32,960 nt of DNA from Pseudomonadota bacterium (GTDB lineage Bacteria; Verrucomicrobiota; Verrucomicrobiia; Limisphaerales; SXTU01), in the NCBI GenBank assembly GCA_009922615.1, contig RFVF01000053.1, forward strand, positions 1 through 32,960, read 5' to 3'. How positions within the stretch are numbered: the stretch's first letter is position 1; each line of letters starts with the position of its first letter. The notes under the pieces were generated by a model. That model saw nothing but the letters and a program-made list of their open reading frames with translations, was not told the DNA's origin and searched no databases. A program made the position numbers and the translations under genes. Below, one piece after another: positions 6,765 to 16,400 of the stretch.

Positions 6765-7427
6765 ATGAGTCAACGGCAGGCGCGCATCCGGCGCGCAACC
6801 AACGAGACGCAGATCAGTCTCGACCTGAATGTGGATGGCACGGGGAAAGCCGCCATCCGCACGCGCGTGCCGTTTTTCGATCACATGCTGACGCTGTTCG
6901 CCAAGCACGCCGTGATGGACCTCAGGCTCCGTTGCAAGGGCGATCTGGAAGTGGACGCGCATCACACGGTGGAGGATTGCGGCATCGCGCTGGGGCAGGC
7001 GTTTGTGCAGGCACTGGGTGACAAGAAGGGCATTCGCCGCTACGGCACGGGGTTCGATCCGCGCAATCCATTCACCGGCGAAGCGTTCGTGCCGATGGAT
7101 GAGTGCTTGGCGCGCTGTGTGATTGATTTTAGCGGTCGGCCTTATCTGGTGTGGCGCGGCATGGAAGAGCTTTCGCAGAAAAAGATTTCACGCGAGGAAC
7201 GGACGCAGGATGTGTCGAGTGCGTTTCGCTTCGGGTTGGCGCGGGAATTTTTCCAAGGCTTCGCCAACGAGGCACGGTGCAATTTGCATCTGGAATTGCT
7301 TTACGGCGGCGAGCCGCATCACGTGGTGGAGGGGTTGTTCAAGGCGTTTGCCAAAGCCACCGATTTCGCGTGTCAGCGCGACCCGCGCATAGCCGGACAA
7401 ATTCCGAGCACGAAAGGCAAACTGTAA
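6765..7427 (+). CDS. hisB: imidazoleglycerol-phosphate dehydratase
   Basis: A 220-residue enzyme of histidine biosynthesis that dehydrates imidazole glycerol phosphate to imidazole acetol phosphate using two Mn2+ ions. The duplicated half-domain layout is clear: the first half has FFDHML (37-42) and DAHHTVED (64-71); the second half has EPHHVVEG (183-190), where the histidines and glutamates bind metal. It is the stand-alone plant/bacterial type without the N-terminal phosphatase of enteric HisB, and slightly longer than the usual ~195-200 residues because of an internal stretch around 85-135 (RYGTGFDPRNPFTGEAFVPM). No other his genes are nearby. The ECF sigma factor gene begins 3 bases after the stop, so expression may be shared. 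Confidence 0.94.
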   Translation: MSQRQARIRRATNETQISLDLNVDGTGKAAIRTRVPFFDHMLTLFAKHAVMDLRLRCKGDLEVDAHHTVEDCGIALGQAFVQALGDKKGIRRYGTGFDPRNPFTGEAFVPMDECLARCVIDFSGRPYLVWRGMEELSQKKISREERTQDVSSAFRFGLAREFFQGFANEARCNLHLELLYGGEPHHVVEGLFKAFAKATDFACQRDPRIAGQIPSTKGKL

Positions 7428-7430
7428 CCC

Positions 7431-8033
7431 ATGCCGCAGCCGATCGACTATAAGGCAGCGCTTGATGTGCAACTGGTGGCCGCCTCGCAGGCAGGCGACA
7501 TGGTGGCGTTTGAGGAACTGGTCGCGCGGCATCGTGACAAGATTTACGCGCGCGCCTTTAGCATGATGCGCAACGAAGAGGAGGCGATTGACCTTTCGCA
7601 GGAGGCGTGGGTCAAGGCATGGCAGCGGCTCAAGCAGTTTCAGGGCGATTCCAGCTTCGCCACCTGGATGACGCGCATTGTTATCAATCTATGTCTTGAT
7701 CAACTCCGGCGGCAGAAACGGACGCGCGCCGAATCAATTGAACAACTGGATGAAGAGCTGGGCGGAGTGGAACGTCAGATGCCGGTAGTTACGACGAATC
7801 CGTCGGAAGGGCTGGAGCGGTCCGAGTTGCGCAAGCGAATCGACAAGGCCATGAACCAGCTCTCTTACGAACATCGCACCGTGCTGATCCTGCATGAATT
7901 CGAAGAGATGGAATACAAGCAGATCGCGAAAGTGATGAATTGTTCGATCGGGACGGTGATGTCCCGGCTATTTTACGCGCGGCGGCGCTTGGCGTCGCTG
8001 TTGCAGAGTCTGAAAAAAGAACAGCAAAGCTGA
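7431..8033 (+). CDS. ECF-family RNA polymerase sigma factor
   Basis: A 200-residue sigma-70 factor of the ECF (RpoE-like) group. Region 2 (about 25-95) contains FEELVARHRDKIYARAFSMM and the -10 recognition/melting helix SSFATWMTRIVINLCLDQLR. An acidic linker (about 100-125) leads into region 4 (about 130-190), with LSYEHRTVLILHEFEEMEYK and the -35 reading helix MNCSIGTVMSRLFYARRRL. It directs polymerase to a dedicated regulon, often envelope stress. It starts 3 bases after hisB and is followed 18 bases later by a membrane protein shaped like an anti-sigma factor, the usual sensor pair. Confidence 0.95.
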   Translation: MPQPIDYKAALDVQLVAASQAGDMVAFEELVARHRDKIYARAFSMMRNEEEAIDLSQEAWVKAWQRLKQFQGDSSFATWMTRIVINLCLDQLRRQKRTRAESIEQLDEELGGVERQMPVVTTNPSEGLERSELRKRIDKAMNQLSYEHRTVLILHEFEEMEYKQIAKVMNCSIGTVMSRLFYARRRLASLLQSLKKEQQS

Positions 8034-8051
8034 TTGAAACTGAAGGCAGTT

Positions 8052-8549
8052 ATGAACACTGAATTGAAATTGCAGGCACTGGTGGACGGCGAACTCGACG
8101 CGCGCGAAGTGCGGGAGTTGGAAACGCTGCTGGCACAGGACGCCCACTCGGCGGCTTTGCTGCAAGAGCTGAAGTGGACCCGTTCGGCGCTCGTCAGCCA
8201 CGAGGCCGATGTGAAGCTCCCGGAGTCTCGCGAATTTTATTGGAGCAAGATTTCCCGCGCCATCGAGGCCGAGGAGAAGCACGCCGTCACAGCTCCGCCC
8301 GAGCGCGTCTGGTGGCTCCGGTTCTTGTATCCCGCCGCCGGACTGGCCGCCATGGTCGCCGTCATGTTCGTCGTGAGTGGCGGTCGGACGACCGACGGCT
8401 CGGCCAGTGAAAGCGTGACCGAAGACGTGAACGTGGTCAGCTTCCGCTCCGAGTCGGAGAAAATGTCAGTGGTTTATGTGGCCGACGAAAACGGCAACTT
8501 CAGCCCCGTCAGCCAAGAAGCCAAACATGAGCCTGAAGCTGAAAAGTAA
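8052..8549 (+). CDS. probable membrane anti-sigma factor
   Basis: A 165-residue protein starting at ATG 8052, preceded by a GAAGG ribosome-binding site; an upstream TTG at 8034 is less likely. The N-terminus (ELKLQALVDGELDAREVREL, 4-23) is the typical helical anti-sigma domain opening, but it lacks the HxxxCxxC zinc motif of ZAS proteins. A single membrane helix lies at about 88-109 (WWLRFLYPAAGLAAMVAVMF), leaving ~55 periplasmic residues with a VVSFRSESEKMSVVYVADEN strand region. Its place directly after an ECF sigma gene is the main argument for the function. The following gene starts at 8527, inside its 3' end, so the two are co-translated. Confidence 0.82.
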   Translation: MNTELKLQALVDGELDAREVRELETLLAQDAHSAALLQELKWTRSALVSHEADVKLPESREFYWSKISRAIEAEEKHAVTAPPERVWWLRFLYPAAGLAAMVAVMFVVSGGRTTDGSASESVTEDVNVVSFRSESEKMSVVYVADENGNFSPVSQEAKHEPEAEK

Positions 8550-8997
8550 CCCTTCGCGCTGGCGCTTTCTCCTCCTGTTTGCGGGATTGATCTGGGGGGT
8601 AGGCCAGACCGTTTTGGCCTCTGTTCCACCGGAGACCAAGGTTCAGGCAGTGCTTATCTGGGGCACTGATGAAAGCAAGCCCACTGGCAAGTCCCTCAAG
8701 GAAGTGGACACCAAGCTTCGCGAAAAGCTAGGAAAGATTTTCAAGTGGCAGAATTATTTTGAAGTCAGCCGACAAAACTCTGGAGCTTTGCCCGGCAAAT
8801 CCCAGGTCATCAAGTTGAGCGAGGACTGTTCCGTGGACATCAAAATCCTCCCTGACAACACGGCCGAGGTGAAGCTCATGGGCAAAGGCAAAGCCATCGT
8901 CACCCGCCGCCATTCCCTCACCAAGCCCGATGCCCTCGTGCTCGCCGGCGATGACAAAAACAACACCGCGTGGTTTGTGGTGTTGAACTTCAACTGA
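8527..8997 (+). CDS. small exported protein linked to the ECF sigma/anti-sigma pair
   Basis: A 156-residue protein whose ATG 8527 lies 23 bases before the end of the anti-sigma gene. Residues 1-32 are a signal peptide (basic start, then RFLLLFAGLIWGVGQTVLAS). The mature part is ~125 residues of alternating strands: KVQAVLIWGTDESKPTG, KIFKWQNYFEVSRQ, IKLSEDCSVDIKILPDNTAE and AWFVVLNFN, with two Lys-rich turns. No named domain is recognised; the composition suggests a small beta-sandwich. Because it is co-translated with the anti-sigma factor, it may sense or be a target of the same envelope signal; that is inference. Confidence 0.75.
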   Translation: MSLKLKSNPSRWRFLLLFAGLIWGVGQTVLASVPPETKVQAVLIWGTDESKPTGKSLKEVDTKLREKLGKIFKWQNYFEVSRQNSGALPGKSQVIKLSEDCSVDIKILPDNTAEVKLMGKGKAIVTRRHSLTKPDALVLAGDDKNNTAWFVVLNFN

Positions 8998-9171
8998 CCC
9001 CTCTGCGGCGCTCGAGCCGGGCATGCCCCTGTAGCTGGGGCGAGTCTCCTCACCGTCAATGACCCGGCCGAAGGTATTTGTTGCCTCAGGCATTCCAGCT
9101 CCCCCCGGTAGAAATCGAGCTTGGCATTTCGTTGCAACTCCGCTCCTGTGGGCGACGTCCAAACCGTCACC

Positions 9172-12100
9172 ATGTCGTCGCCGCACCGGTATCGTTTGCT
9201 GTTGAGTGTCGTCGCCGCCACTTTGGCGACGTTTCCCTTGTCAGCCGCAGCAGCCGACTTCATCAGCGACATTTTTCCAATCCTCCAACGCTCGTGCTTC
9301 GAGTGTCATGATGCGAAACAGCAAAAGGGCAAGCTCCGCCTCGACACCCGCGACGCTGCCTTCAAGAAATCCGGCCTCATCGTCCCCGGCAACTCCGCGC
9401 GAAGCGAACTCTTCCGCCGCATTACGCTCCGCAAGGGCCACGACGACGTGATGCCCAGCCGTGGCGAGCCGCTCTCGCGTGCCGAGACGGAACGCATCAA
9501 GGCGTGGATTAACGCCGGCGCGCTTTGGCCCGACGGCGTTCAAAACGCGAAGCACTGGGCCTACGTCAACCCCGCCCGCCCCACGATTCCCAAGCTCGCA
9601 AATCGTAAATCTGAAATCGTAAATCCCCTCGACTCGTTCATCCGCACCCGCCTCGATAAGGAAGGGCTTGCCTCGTCTCCCGAAGCCCCACCTGAAGCGC
9701 TCATCCGCCGCCTCTACCTCGACCTCCTCGGTCTCCCGCCCACTCCAGTCGAGGTCGAGAGGTTCGTGCAAGAAAGCGGGCTTTCAGCTTGCGAACACTT
9801 GGTGGACAAGCTGCTCTCCTCCCCCCAATTCGGCGTGCGCTGGGCTCGCCCGTGGCTCGACTACGCCCGCTATGCCGACTCGCACGGTTTCCAGCGCGAT
9901 GACTTCCGCGACCTCTGGCCCTACCGCGACTGGGTCGTCAACGCGCTCAACGCCGACATGCCGTTTACGCAATTCACCATCGAGCAACTCGCCGGCGACC
10001 TGCTGCCCAACGCCACCGAGTCGCAGCGCGTCGCCACCGGCTTCAACCGCAGTGCGCCCACGAACGTCGAGGCCGGCACTGACCCCGAGGAGACGCGCGT
10101 GAACCAAATCCACGACCGCGTCAGCACGCTCGGCACCGTCTGGCTCGGTGCAACGCTGGAGTGCGCCCAGTGCCACGACCACAAATATGACCCGTTCACC
10201 ATGCGGGATTACTACGGTCTGTTTGCCTTCTTCAACAACACCGAACTCGAAGCCGACCGCACGAATCCGAAAGTTCCCGGCTCCATCCAATTCAAAGGCC
10301 CGACGATGGAGCTGCGCGACGGCGTCTCTTCCGGCGAGCGCGACGCGCTTCTTGTGCGCCTTGCGGCAGTCACGAACCAACTCGCCGCTCTGGAAAAATC
10401 CGCCACCACCGGCCAGTCAGAGTGGGAGGCCGCTCTCACCAAGTCCGCCGCGCAAGCCACGCAGGAGCACGCGCTCGACATCACCGACTTCGATTCCACC
10501 GGCGGTGCGACGCACGAAATGCTCCCCGACAAATCCGTCCTCATCAGCGGCGAGCCAGCGCCCGACAAGGACACCTACGTCATCGAGGTCCGCACCAAAC
10601 TTACCGACATCCGCGCGTTCAAGCTGGAAGCACTTACGCATGAGTCGCTGCCCGGCAAGGGCCCCGGCCGCGGCGACGCGCAGCGCCCGAACTTCGTGCT
10701 GAACAACTTCACCGTCACCGCTGCACCGACGGACAATTCAACCACCGCCAGCCCGGTCAAATTCACCCAGGCCACTGCTTCCTTTTCCCAAGCCAACTTC
10801 CCCGTCGCCAACCTGCTCAAGTCGGGCAACGACGCGCGCACCGGCGGCTGGGCTATCAACCCGAAGTTCCACGAATCGCACTGGGCACAGCTTGAAACCG
10901 CCGCGCCTGTCGGCTTCCCCGGTGGCACCGTGCTGCGCTTCAAGCTGGAGCAGAACTTTGGCGGCGGCCGCACCATCGGCCGCCTGCGGCTCACTGCCCT
11001 AACCGGAAGCGCGAGCGGCACTGCGCTGCCCGCCGAGTTGGCCGGCGCCTTGAAAATCCCCGCCGCCCAGCGCACTGCCGCGCAGACCAAAGCCATCACC
11101 GCGCATCGCCTCAAGTCCGACCCCGAGCACGCGAAGCTCACCGCCGAACTCACGCGCCTCGAAGCCGATTTCCGCAAGCTGAAGCTCCCCACCACGCTCG
11201 TCATGCGCGAGACCACGCCCCGCATGACCAGCGTCTTCATGCGCGGTGAGTTCCGCACGCCTGGAGACAAGGTAGACCCGCACGTTCCGGCGGTGTTGCA
11301 TCCAATGAATGCGACTTCAGCGCAGCCGACACGCCTTGATCTCGCCCGCTGGCTCGTCAGCCGTGAGAACCCGCTGGTTGCGCGAGTCACCGTGAACCGC
11401 CTTTGGGCCGAACTCTTCGGCCACGGGCTTGTCACGACGCCGGAGGATTTCGGTATCAAGGGCGAGCCGCCCACGCACCCGGAGTTGCTCGACTGGCTTG
11501 CCGTCGAGTTCATGAACAACGGCTGGAGCCTGAAGAGGCTCATTAAGACCATCGTGACTAGCCAGACCTACCGCCAGTCCTCGCGCGTAACGCCCGACCT
11601 CTTCGCTCGCGACGACCAAAATCTCCTCTACGCGCGCGGCCCGCGGCATCGCCTCGACGCCGAGACCATCCGCGACAACGCGCTCGCCATCGCCGGCCTG
11701 CTGAATCCCAAGCTCGGCGGCCCGCCCATCCACCCGTATCAGCCCGAAGGCCTGTGGGTGAAAGTCGGCGGCCAGCGATACGACTACGTAGTGAGTCCAG
11801 GCGACGAGAAGCACCGGCGCGGCCTTTACGTCATCTGGAAGCGCGGCGCGCCCTACCCGAGCTTCGTGAACTTCGACGCTAACAGCCGCCTCGCCTGCCG
11901 CGTGAAGCGCCCGCGCTCGAACACCCCGCTCCAAGCGCTCACGCTGATGAACGACCCCGTCTATGTGGAAGCCGCGATGGCCTTCGCGAAACGCGTGCTG
12001 GTCGAGAAAGCCACCGCGAGCGACCGCCTCACCCACGCCTTCCGCCTCGCCACGAGCCGCACTCCGCGCGCCGAAGAACTCGCCACGCTCACCCAGTTGC

Positions 12101-12252
12101 TGGAGTCCTCGCGCGCGACCGACGCAAAGTCCGCGAAAGAATTCCTCGGCAAGTTCGAGCTGCCCGTCGGCGTGACCGCCGAGGAGTTTACCGCGTGGTA
12201 TGCCGTGGCGGCGGCGCTGCTTAACTTGGACGAGACCATTTCCAAAGGCTGA
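9172..12252 (+). CDS. PSCyt1-DUF1549-DUF1553 (PSD1) exported cytochrome-type protein
   Basis: A 1026-residue exported protein of the planctomycete/verrucomicrobial type. ATG 9172 gives a clean signal peptide (RLLLSVVAATLATFPLSAAA, ending ~28). PSCyt1 follows, with haem-binding CFECH at 42-46. DUF1549 (about 150-365) has LLGLPPTPVEVERF, WLDYARYADSHGFQRDD and a second haem motif CAQCH at 331-335. A ~300-residue middle region (about 400-700) contains strand-rich sequence that may form a sandwich or carbohydrate-binding domain. PSD1/DUF1553 (about 705-975) has RLDLARWLVSRENPLVARVT, GHGLVTTPEDFG and NTPLQALTLMNDP. The function of this very large family is not established; an outer-surface role in polysaccharide or redox metabolism is often proposed. 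It leads four co-oriented exported genes; the next starts 6 bases later. Confidence 0.93.
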   Translation: MSSPHRYRLLLSVVAATLATFPLSAAAADFISDIFPILQRSCFECHDAKQQKGKLRLDTRDAAFKKSGLIVPGNSARSELFRRITLRKGHDDVMPSRGEPLSRAETERIKAWINAGALWPDGVQNAKHWAYVNPARPTIPKLANRKSEIVNPLDSFIRTRLDKEGLASSPEAPPEALIRRLYLDLLGLPPTPVEVERFVQESGLSACEHLVDKLLSSPQFGVRWARPWLDYARYADSHGFQRDDFRDLWPYRDWVVNALNADMPFTQFTIEQLAGDLLPNATESQRVATGFNRSAPTNVEAGTDPEETRVNQIHDRVSTLGTVWLGATLECAQCHDHKYDPFTMRDYYGLFAFFNNTELEADRTNPKVPGSIQFKGPTMELRDGVSSGERDALLVRLAAVTNQLAALEKSATTGQSEWEAALTKSAAQATQEHALDITDFDSTGGATHEMLPDKSVLISGEPAPDKDTYVIEVRTKLTDIRAFKLEALTHESLPGKGPGRGDAQRPNFVLNNFTVTAAPTDNSTTASPVKFTQATASFSQANFPVANLLKSGNDARTGGWAINPKFHESHWAQLETAAPVGFPGGTVLRFKLEQNFGGGRTIGRLRLTALTGSASGTALPAELAGALKIPAAQRTAAQTKAITAHRLKSDPEHAKLTAELTRLEADFRKLKLPTTLVMRETTPRMTSVFMRGEFRTPGDKVDPHVPAVLHPMNATSAQPTRLDLARWLVSRENPLVARVTVNRLWAELFGHGLVTTPEDFGIKGEPPTHPELLDWLAVEFMNNGWSLKRLIKTIVTSQTYRQSSRVTPDLFARDDQNLLYARGPRHRLDAETIRDNALAIAGLLNPKLGGPPIHPYQPEGLWVKVGGQRYDYVVSPGDEKHRRGLYVIWKRGAPYPSFVNFDANSRLACRVKRPRSNTPLQALTLMNDPVYVEAAMAFAKRVLVEKATASDRLTHAFRLATSRTPRAEELATLTQLLESSRATDAKSAKEFLGKFELPVGVTAEEFTAWYAVAAALLNLDETISKG
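9601..9625 (+). repeat. 11-bp direct repeat inside the PSD1 gene
   Basis: AATCGTAAATC occurs at 9601-9611 and again at 9615-9625, with TGA between. The copies are 14 bases apart, so they are read in different frames (NRKS then EIVN). The segment is AT-rich inside a GC-rich gene and falls in the linker between PSCyt1 and DUF1549. It looks like a small repeat inserted at a tolerant site. Confidence 0.65.
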
Positions 12253-12258
12253 TTTTCC

Positions 12259-13446
12259 ATGAACACCAGACCCTCATTCCAGAACCACACCGTGCCGCAG
12301 CTCGCATTTGTCGTCAGCGTCCTTTCCTTCACGTCGGTCGCCGCGTTCGCACAGACCAAACCCAAACCTGCCTTCCAATACCAGTCCGGCGACAGCATCC
12401 GCGTGAGCATTCCCACCGCCGACGAGCCGCGCGTGAAGCAGTTCGGGCCGGCCTCGCTGAAGCTGGCGGCGAAGTATCTCGAAGACGGTGCGCTGACTTG
12501 GGTGCGCGAGAAGTCTTGCGTGAACTGCCACACCACCGGTCCCTACATGAGCGAGCGCACGGCGTGGACCAAGCAGTTCGGCCCGGCCAGCGCGGAGGTG
12601 CACAAGGACTTCGCTGGCTCCGTGCCGAAGGAAGTGAAACCTGTGAAGGAGACCGAGACACGCGGCCACAAGCATTACCCCAGCACGTTCTACAGCGTGT
12701 GGCGCAGCCTCGGGCTCGCCGAATGGGACAAGAACATCACTGGCAAACTCTCCGAGCCGACCGAGCGTTCGCTGCGCGACTTGTTCGAGCGGCAGTCTGC
12801 GAACGGCGCTTTTGTGAGCCACGGCGAAGTCGAGATTCCACACATCACCACGGACTACGAGCTGTCGCTGCAAGCCGCGCGCGCCATCACCGCTGCACCG
12901 GGCTGGCTAGCGAGCTTGAAGGACGAGGCGTTACTCGCGCGCATTGCGAAGCTGAAGGACTACCTCCGCATCGGCACGGCGAAAAACGACTTCGACCGCG
13001 TGCTGAAACTCCAACTCGCACACTATCTGCCGGATTTGGTCACGTCCGCCGAACGCGATGCCGCGCTGAAACTGCTCTCCGCCAAGCAGCATGCCGACGG
13101 CGGCTGGTGCATCCGCGACTTCTCGGCCCTCAACGACTGGCACTTCGAGATGAGCACGACCGTTGTGAACCTCATCAAGGGCCTGCCCGATGCCGCGAAC
13201 CCCGAGAGCGACGCCTACATGACCGCGTTCGCCGTCGTGCTGCTGCGGCAGAGCAACGTTCCCACCTCCGACCCGCGCGTGCAGCGCGCCCTCGCGTGGC
13301 TGCGGCGTGAGCAGCGCGAGACTGGACGCTGGTGGATGCACTCGCTCTACCGGGGCAACTACCACTACATTACCTACATCGCCACCGTGCAGGCGATGAA
13401 GGCATTCGCCCTCTGCGGTGAGCTGAACGTGCCCGCCGCTGACTAA
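12259..13446 (+). CDS. exported haem-binding alpha-toroid (squalene-cyclase-repeat-like) protein
   Basis: A 395-residue exported protein: signal peptide at 1-31 (LAFVVSVLSFTSVAAFAQ). A c-type haem motif CVNCH sits at 87-91 in EKSCVNCHTTGPYMSER, followed by a long alpha-helical region with prenyltransferase/squalene-oxidase-type repeats. Repeat-like segments include LLSAKQHADGGWCIRD (~200 residues after the haem site) and ALAWLRREQRETGRWWMHSL near 345-365. It lacks the DxDD catalytic motif of real hopene cyclases, so it is not a terpene cyclase; the toroid probably binds a ligand or partner while the haem carries electrons. It starts 6 bases after the PSD1-type gene, which strongly suggests joint expression and a shared periplasmic or surface complex. 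Confidence 0.85.
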   Translation: MNTRPSFQNHTVPQLAFVVSVLSFTSVAAFAQTKPKPAFQYQSGDSIRVSIPTADEPRVKQFGPASLKLAAKYLEDGALTWVREKSCVNCHTTGPYMSERTAWTKQFGPASAEVHKDFAGSVPKEVKPVKETETRGHKHYPSTFYSVWRSLGLAEWDKNITGKLSEPTERSLRDLFERQSANGAFVSHGEVEIPHITTDYELSLQAARAITAAPGWLASLKDEALLARIAKLKDYLRIGTAKNDFDRVLKLQLAHYLPDLVTSAERDAALKLLSAKQHADGGWCIRDFSALNDWHFEMSTTVVNLIKGLPDAANPESDAYMTAFAVVLLRQSNVPTSDPRVQRALAWLRREQRETGRWWMHSLYRGNYHYITYIATVQAMKAFALCGELNVPAAD

Positions 13447-13489
13447 CGCAGCCAAGGCATTCGTATCCGTCGCCCTCCCCTCTCGGCTT

Positions 13490-16400
13490 ATGCACTGCTG
13501 CAATTCAACGACCTTTTGGCCACGTGCCGGTGCTAGTTTCGTGAAGCGCTACGCCGGTATTTGGGCATGGGTCGCTGTGGTCCTTTGTGCAGGGCCCCTC
13601 CCCGCCGCCGAGCGGTTCATCGTGGAGAACAGCGAGCCGCGCGCGGAAATCGTGATTGCGGAGAATGCCTTGCGCACGACGCGGCTGGCGGCGCAGGAGT
13701 TGCAGGATGGCATTCGCAAAATCAGCGGAGTGCGGCTGCCCATCGTGACGGAGCCGTCGGGTCGGGCGGTGCGAATTTTCGTCGGTGCGAGCCGGCACGC
13801 GCCGGTGCGCGCAGATGGGCTTGCGCACGGCGCGTTTCGCATGGCGTCGGGCGAGGACTGGCTCGCGTTGGTAGGCGAGGACACGGAGTTCACACCCATC
13901 GAACCGTGGGCTCCGAACAACACCGACCTCGTCAACGGCCGGCCGTTGCGTGAGTGGCGGCGCATCACGGGCTCGCTGTGGGGCCTGCCGAATCCGCTGA
14001 TTTACAAGGATCGCCTGACCTTGCCGGGCGACACGGGCCTGCCAGACGCGGAGCGCACGGGCAAGGCGTCGCGGACGCTTTCGCTCTGGGCACAGGATGA
14101 GCGCGGGTCGTTGAACGCAGTTTGCGGCTGGCTGATGCGGCTCGGCGCGCGCTGGTATGCGCCGGGCGAACTGGGCGAGGTGATGCCGTCGCTGCGCACC
14201 ATTCCGCTGCCCCGGCTGGATGAAACAGTGCGGCCGGACTTTGCCATCCGCCGGTTCAACGTGCGCTTCGGCGTCCACGGACGCGACACGGCGCTGTGGG
14301 CGATGCGGCTGGGCTTGCGCGACCCTTATGGCATCGAGGCCGCCCACGGTTTGGACACGCTCACCGACCACGAGGAGGTCTTCGCGAAACATCCCGACTG
14401 GTATGCGATGATGGGCGGCAAGCGGCGCTTCGAGCGTGGCGCGAACAACCACTTGTGCTACTCGAACGAGGAGTTGCTGGAGGAAACCGTGCGCTATGTC
14501 CGCGCGGTGTTTGACCACTACCGGATGGAAGTGGTTTCCGTGATGCCACCGGACGGCTACACGGCGATTTGCCAATGCCCGCAGTGCGTTGGAAAGGATT
14601 CGCCCGAGCGCGGGCAGAGCGGCCTGGCGTCGGACTACATCTGGGACTTCGTGAACCGCGTGGCGAAGGAGGTGGCCAAAACGCATCCCGGCAAAAAGGT
14701 TCTCAACTGCGCCTACGGCATCTACACGCTGCCGCCGGAGAAGATTGCCAAGCTGGAGTCAAACGTCGTCGTGAGCATCGTCGGCGGTCGGCGGCCGATG
14801 AATAACCAACCCGCCGACCAAGAGCAGTGCGCGAATCTGCGCAAGGCGTGGCTGGCGAAGACCAGTCAGCCGCTCATCATTTTCGAGAACTACCCGCTCA
14901 CGGACCGTGGCTGGTATCTGCCCACCTACACGCCGCATTCGCTGGGCGCGAGCATCAACGCGACGAAGGGCGTTTCCCAAGGCGAAGACATCTGGCTGAC
15001 CGTGCGGCAAGAATTCGAGAAGCAGCCCGACCTCGGCCTGACCCACTTCATGGTCTATTTTACGCAGCGGATGTATTGGGGCGGGCGCGGCGCGGACGTC
15101 GACGCGCAGTTCCGCGAATACTGCCGGCTGTTCTACGGCCCCGCCGGCGCGGAGATGCTCGCGTTCTTCACGCATTGCGAAGCGCACTGGCAGGCGATGG
15201 AGAAGGACAAGGCGCTCGCCGACACCGCGCTGGATTTGTTCGCCAAGGCCAAGGCCAAGGCCGACGCCACGAGCCTGCCCGGTCGGCGACTGGCGCTGGT
15301 GGACGGGTTCCTTGAGGGCCTGCGCCACAAGGCCGCGCAGCTCGGCACGCCGCGCGGGCCGGTGCCGGTGCTGCGGCTCGTCAGCCCCGCGCGCGACCGC
15401 ATCGTGATTGACGGCAAGCTCGACGACGAGGCGTGGGTGAATGCCTTTCCCAGCGCCACAGTGCGGCTGCGTGAATTGCAGACGGGACGCGCACCGACCT
15501 TCGGCACCACCGTGAAAGCCGCGTGGCGCGGCCACGACCTCTACTTCGCGATTCGCTGCGACGAGCGCCGGGGCGACCGGCCCAACAGCACCACCACGCG
15601 CCACGACGACAGCGCGCTGTGGGCCGGTGACGCCGTCGAGCTGCTCATCGAGACGGAGGCGCACTCGTATTACCAAATTGCAGTGAACCCCGCCGGGGCC
15701 GTCTGCGACCTCGACCGTGGCGTGCCCCGAGATAAGTGGTTTTCCTGGAACGCGAAGGCAGAAGTCGCCACGCACATCGCGGATGACCACTGGACCGTCG
15801 AGGTGCGGCTGCCCATCGCGCCGGACGCGAACGACCCGCTGAACCTGCTCGCGGGCAAGATGCCCACACGCAGCCTGCCGTGGCACATCAACATCTGCCG
15901 CCAGCGCATCCGCGAGGACGGCGCGGAGTATTCCGCCTTCTCGCCGACGGGCACGGACGGCTTTCACGCGGCGCGCAAGTTCGCGACCTTCTACCAAGGC
16001 AACAGCTTCGAGTTCGACCACGGCCCACCGGAAGACGACTTTCTTCAAGCCGTGCGCGTCGCGAGTGACCTAGCCCGCACGGGCAAGCGCGCCGAGGCGC
16101 TCGATGCCTACATCGCCGCCGCCGGGCCGAAGGCCAGCGCGTTGCAGCAATCCCACGCGCTCGAACTCGCAGCTCCGCTGGCGCGCTACGTGAAGCAGTC
16201 CGAACTCTCCGCGCAACTCATCGCGCGCATTCCCCTCGTAGCTGTGCGGAAGGTCGCGCGGATGCAGGAGCTGCTCGATGCCGGCAAGGCGGCTGAAGTC
16301 GTCGCGCAATTCGCCGCCGAGGATTTTTCCAAGTGGCCCTTCTGGAAACGCGGCGACGGCCACCACGCACGCGGCCACGCCTACTTCCTCACCAAGGCCG

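Noticed and set aside
12259..13446. Squalene-hopene cyclase
   Set aside because: Repeat similarity exists, but the DxDD catalytic motif is absent and the protein is exported with a haem site.
14759..16048. Long minus-strand open frame inside the DUF4838 gene
   Set aside because: Antisense shadow: rich in Arg, Val and His with no domain, while the plus strand carries the CBM9-like and DUF4838 motifs.
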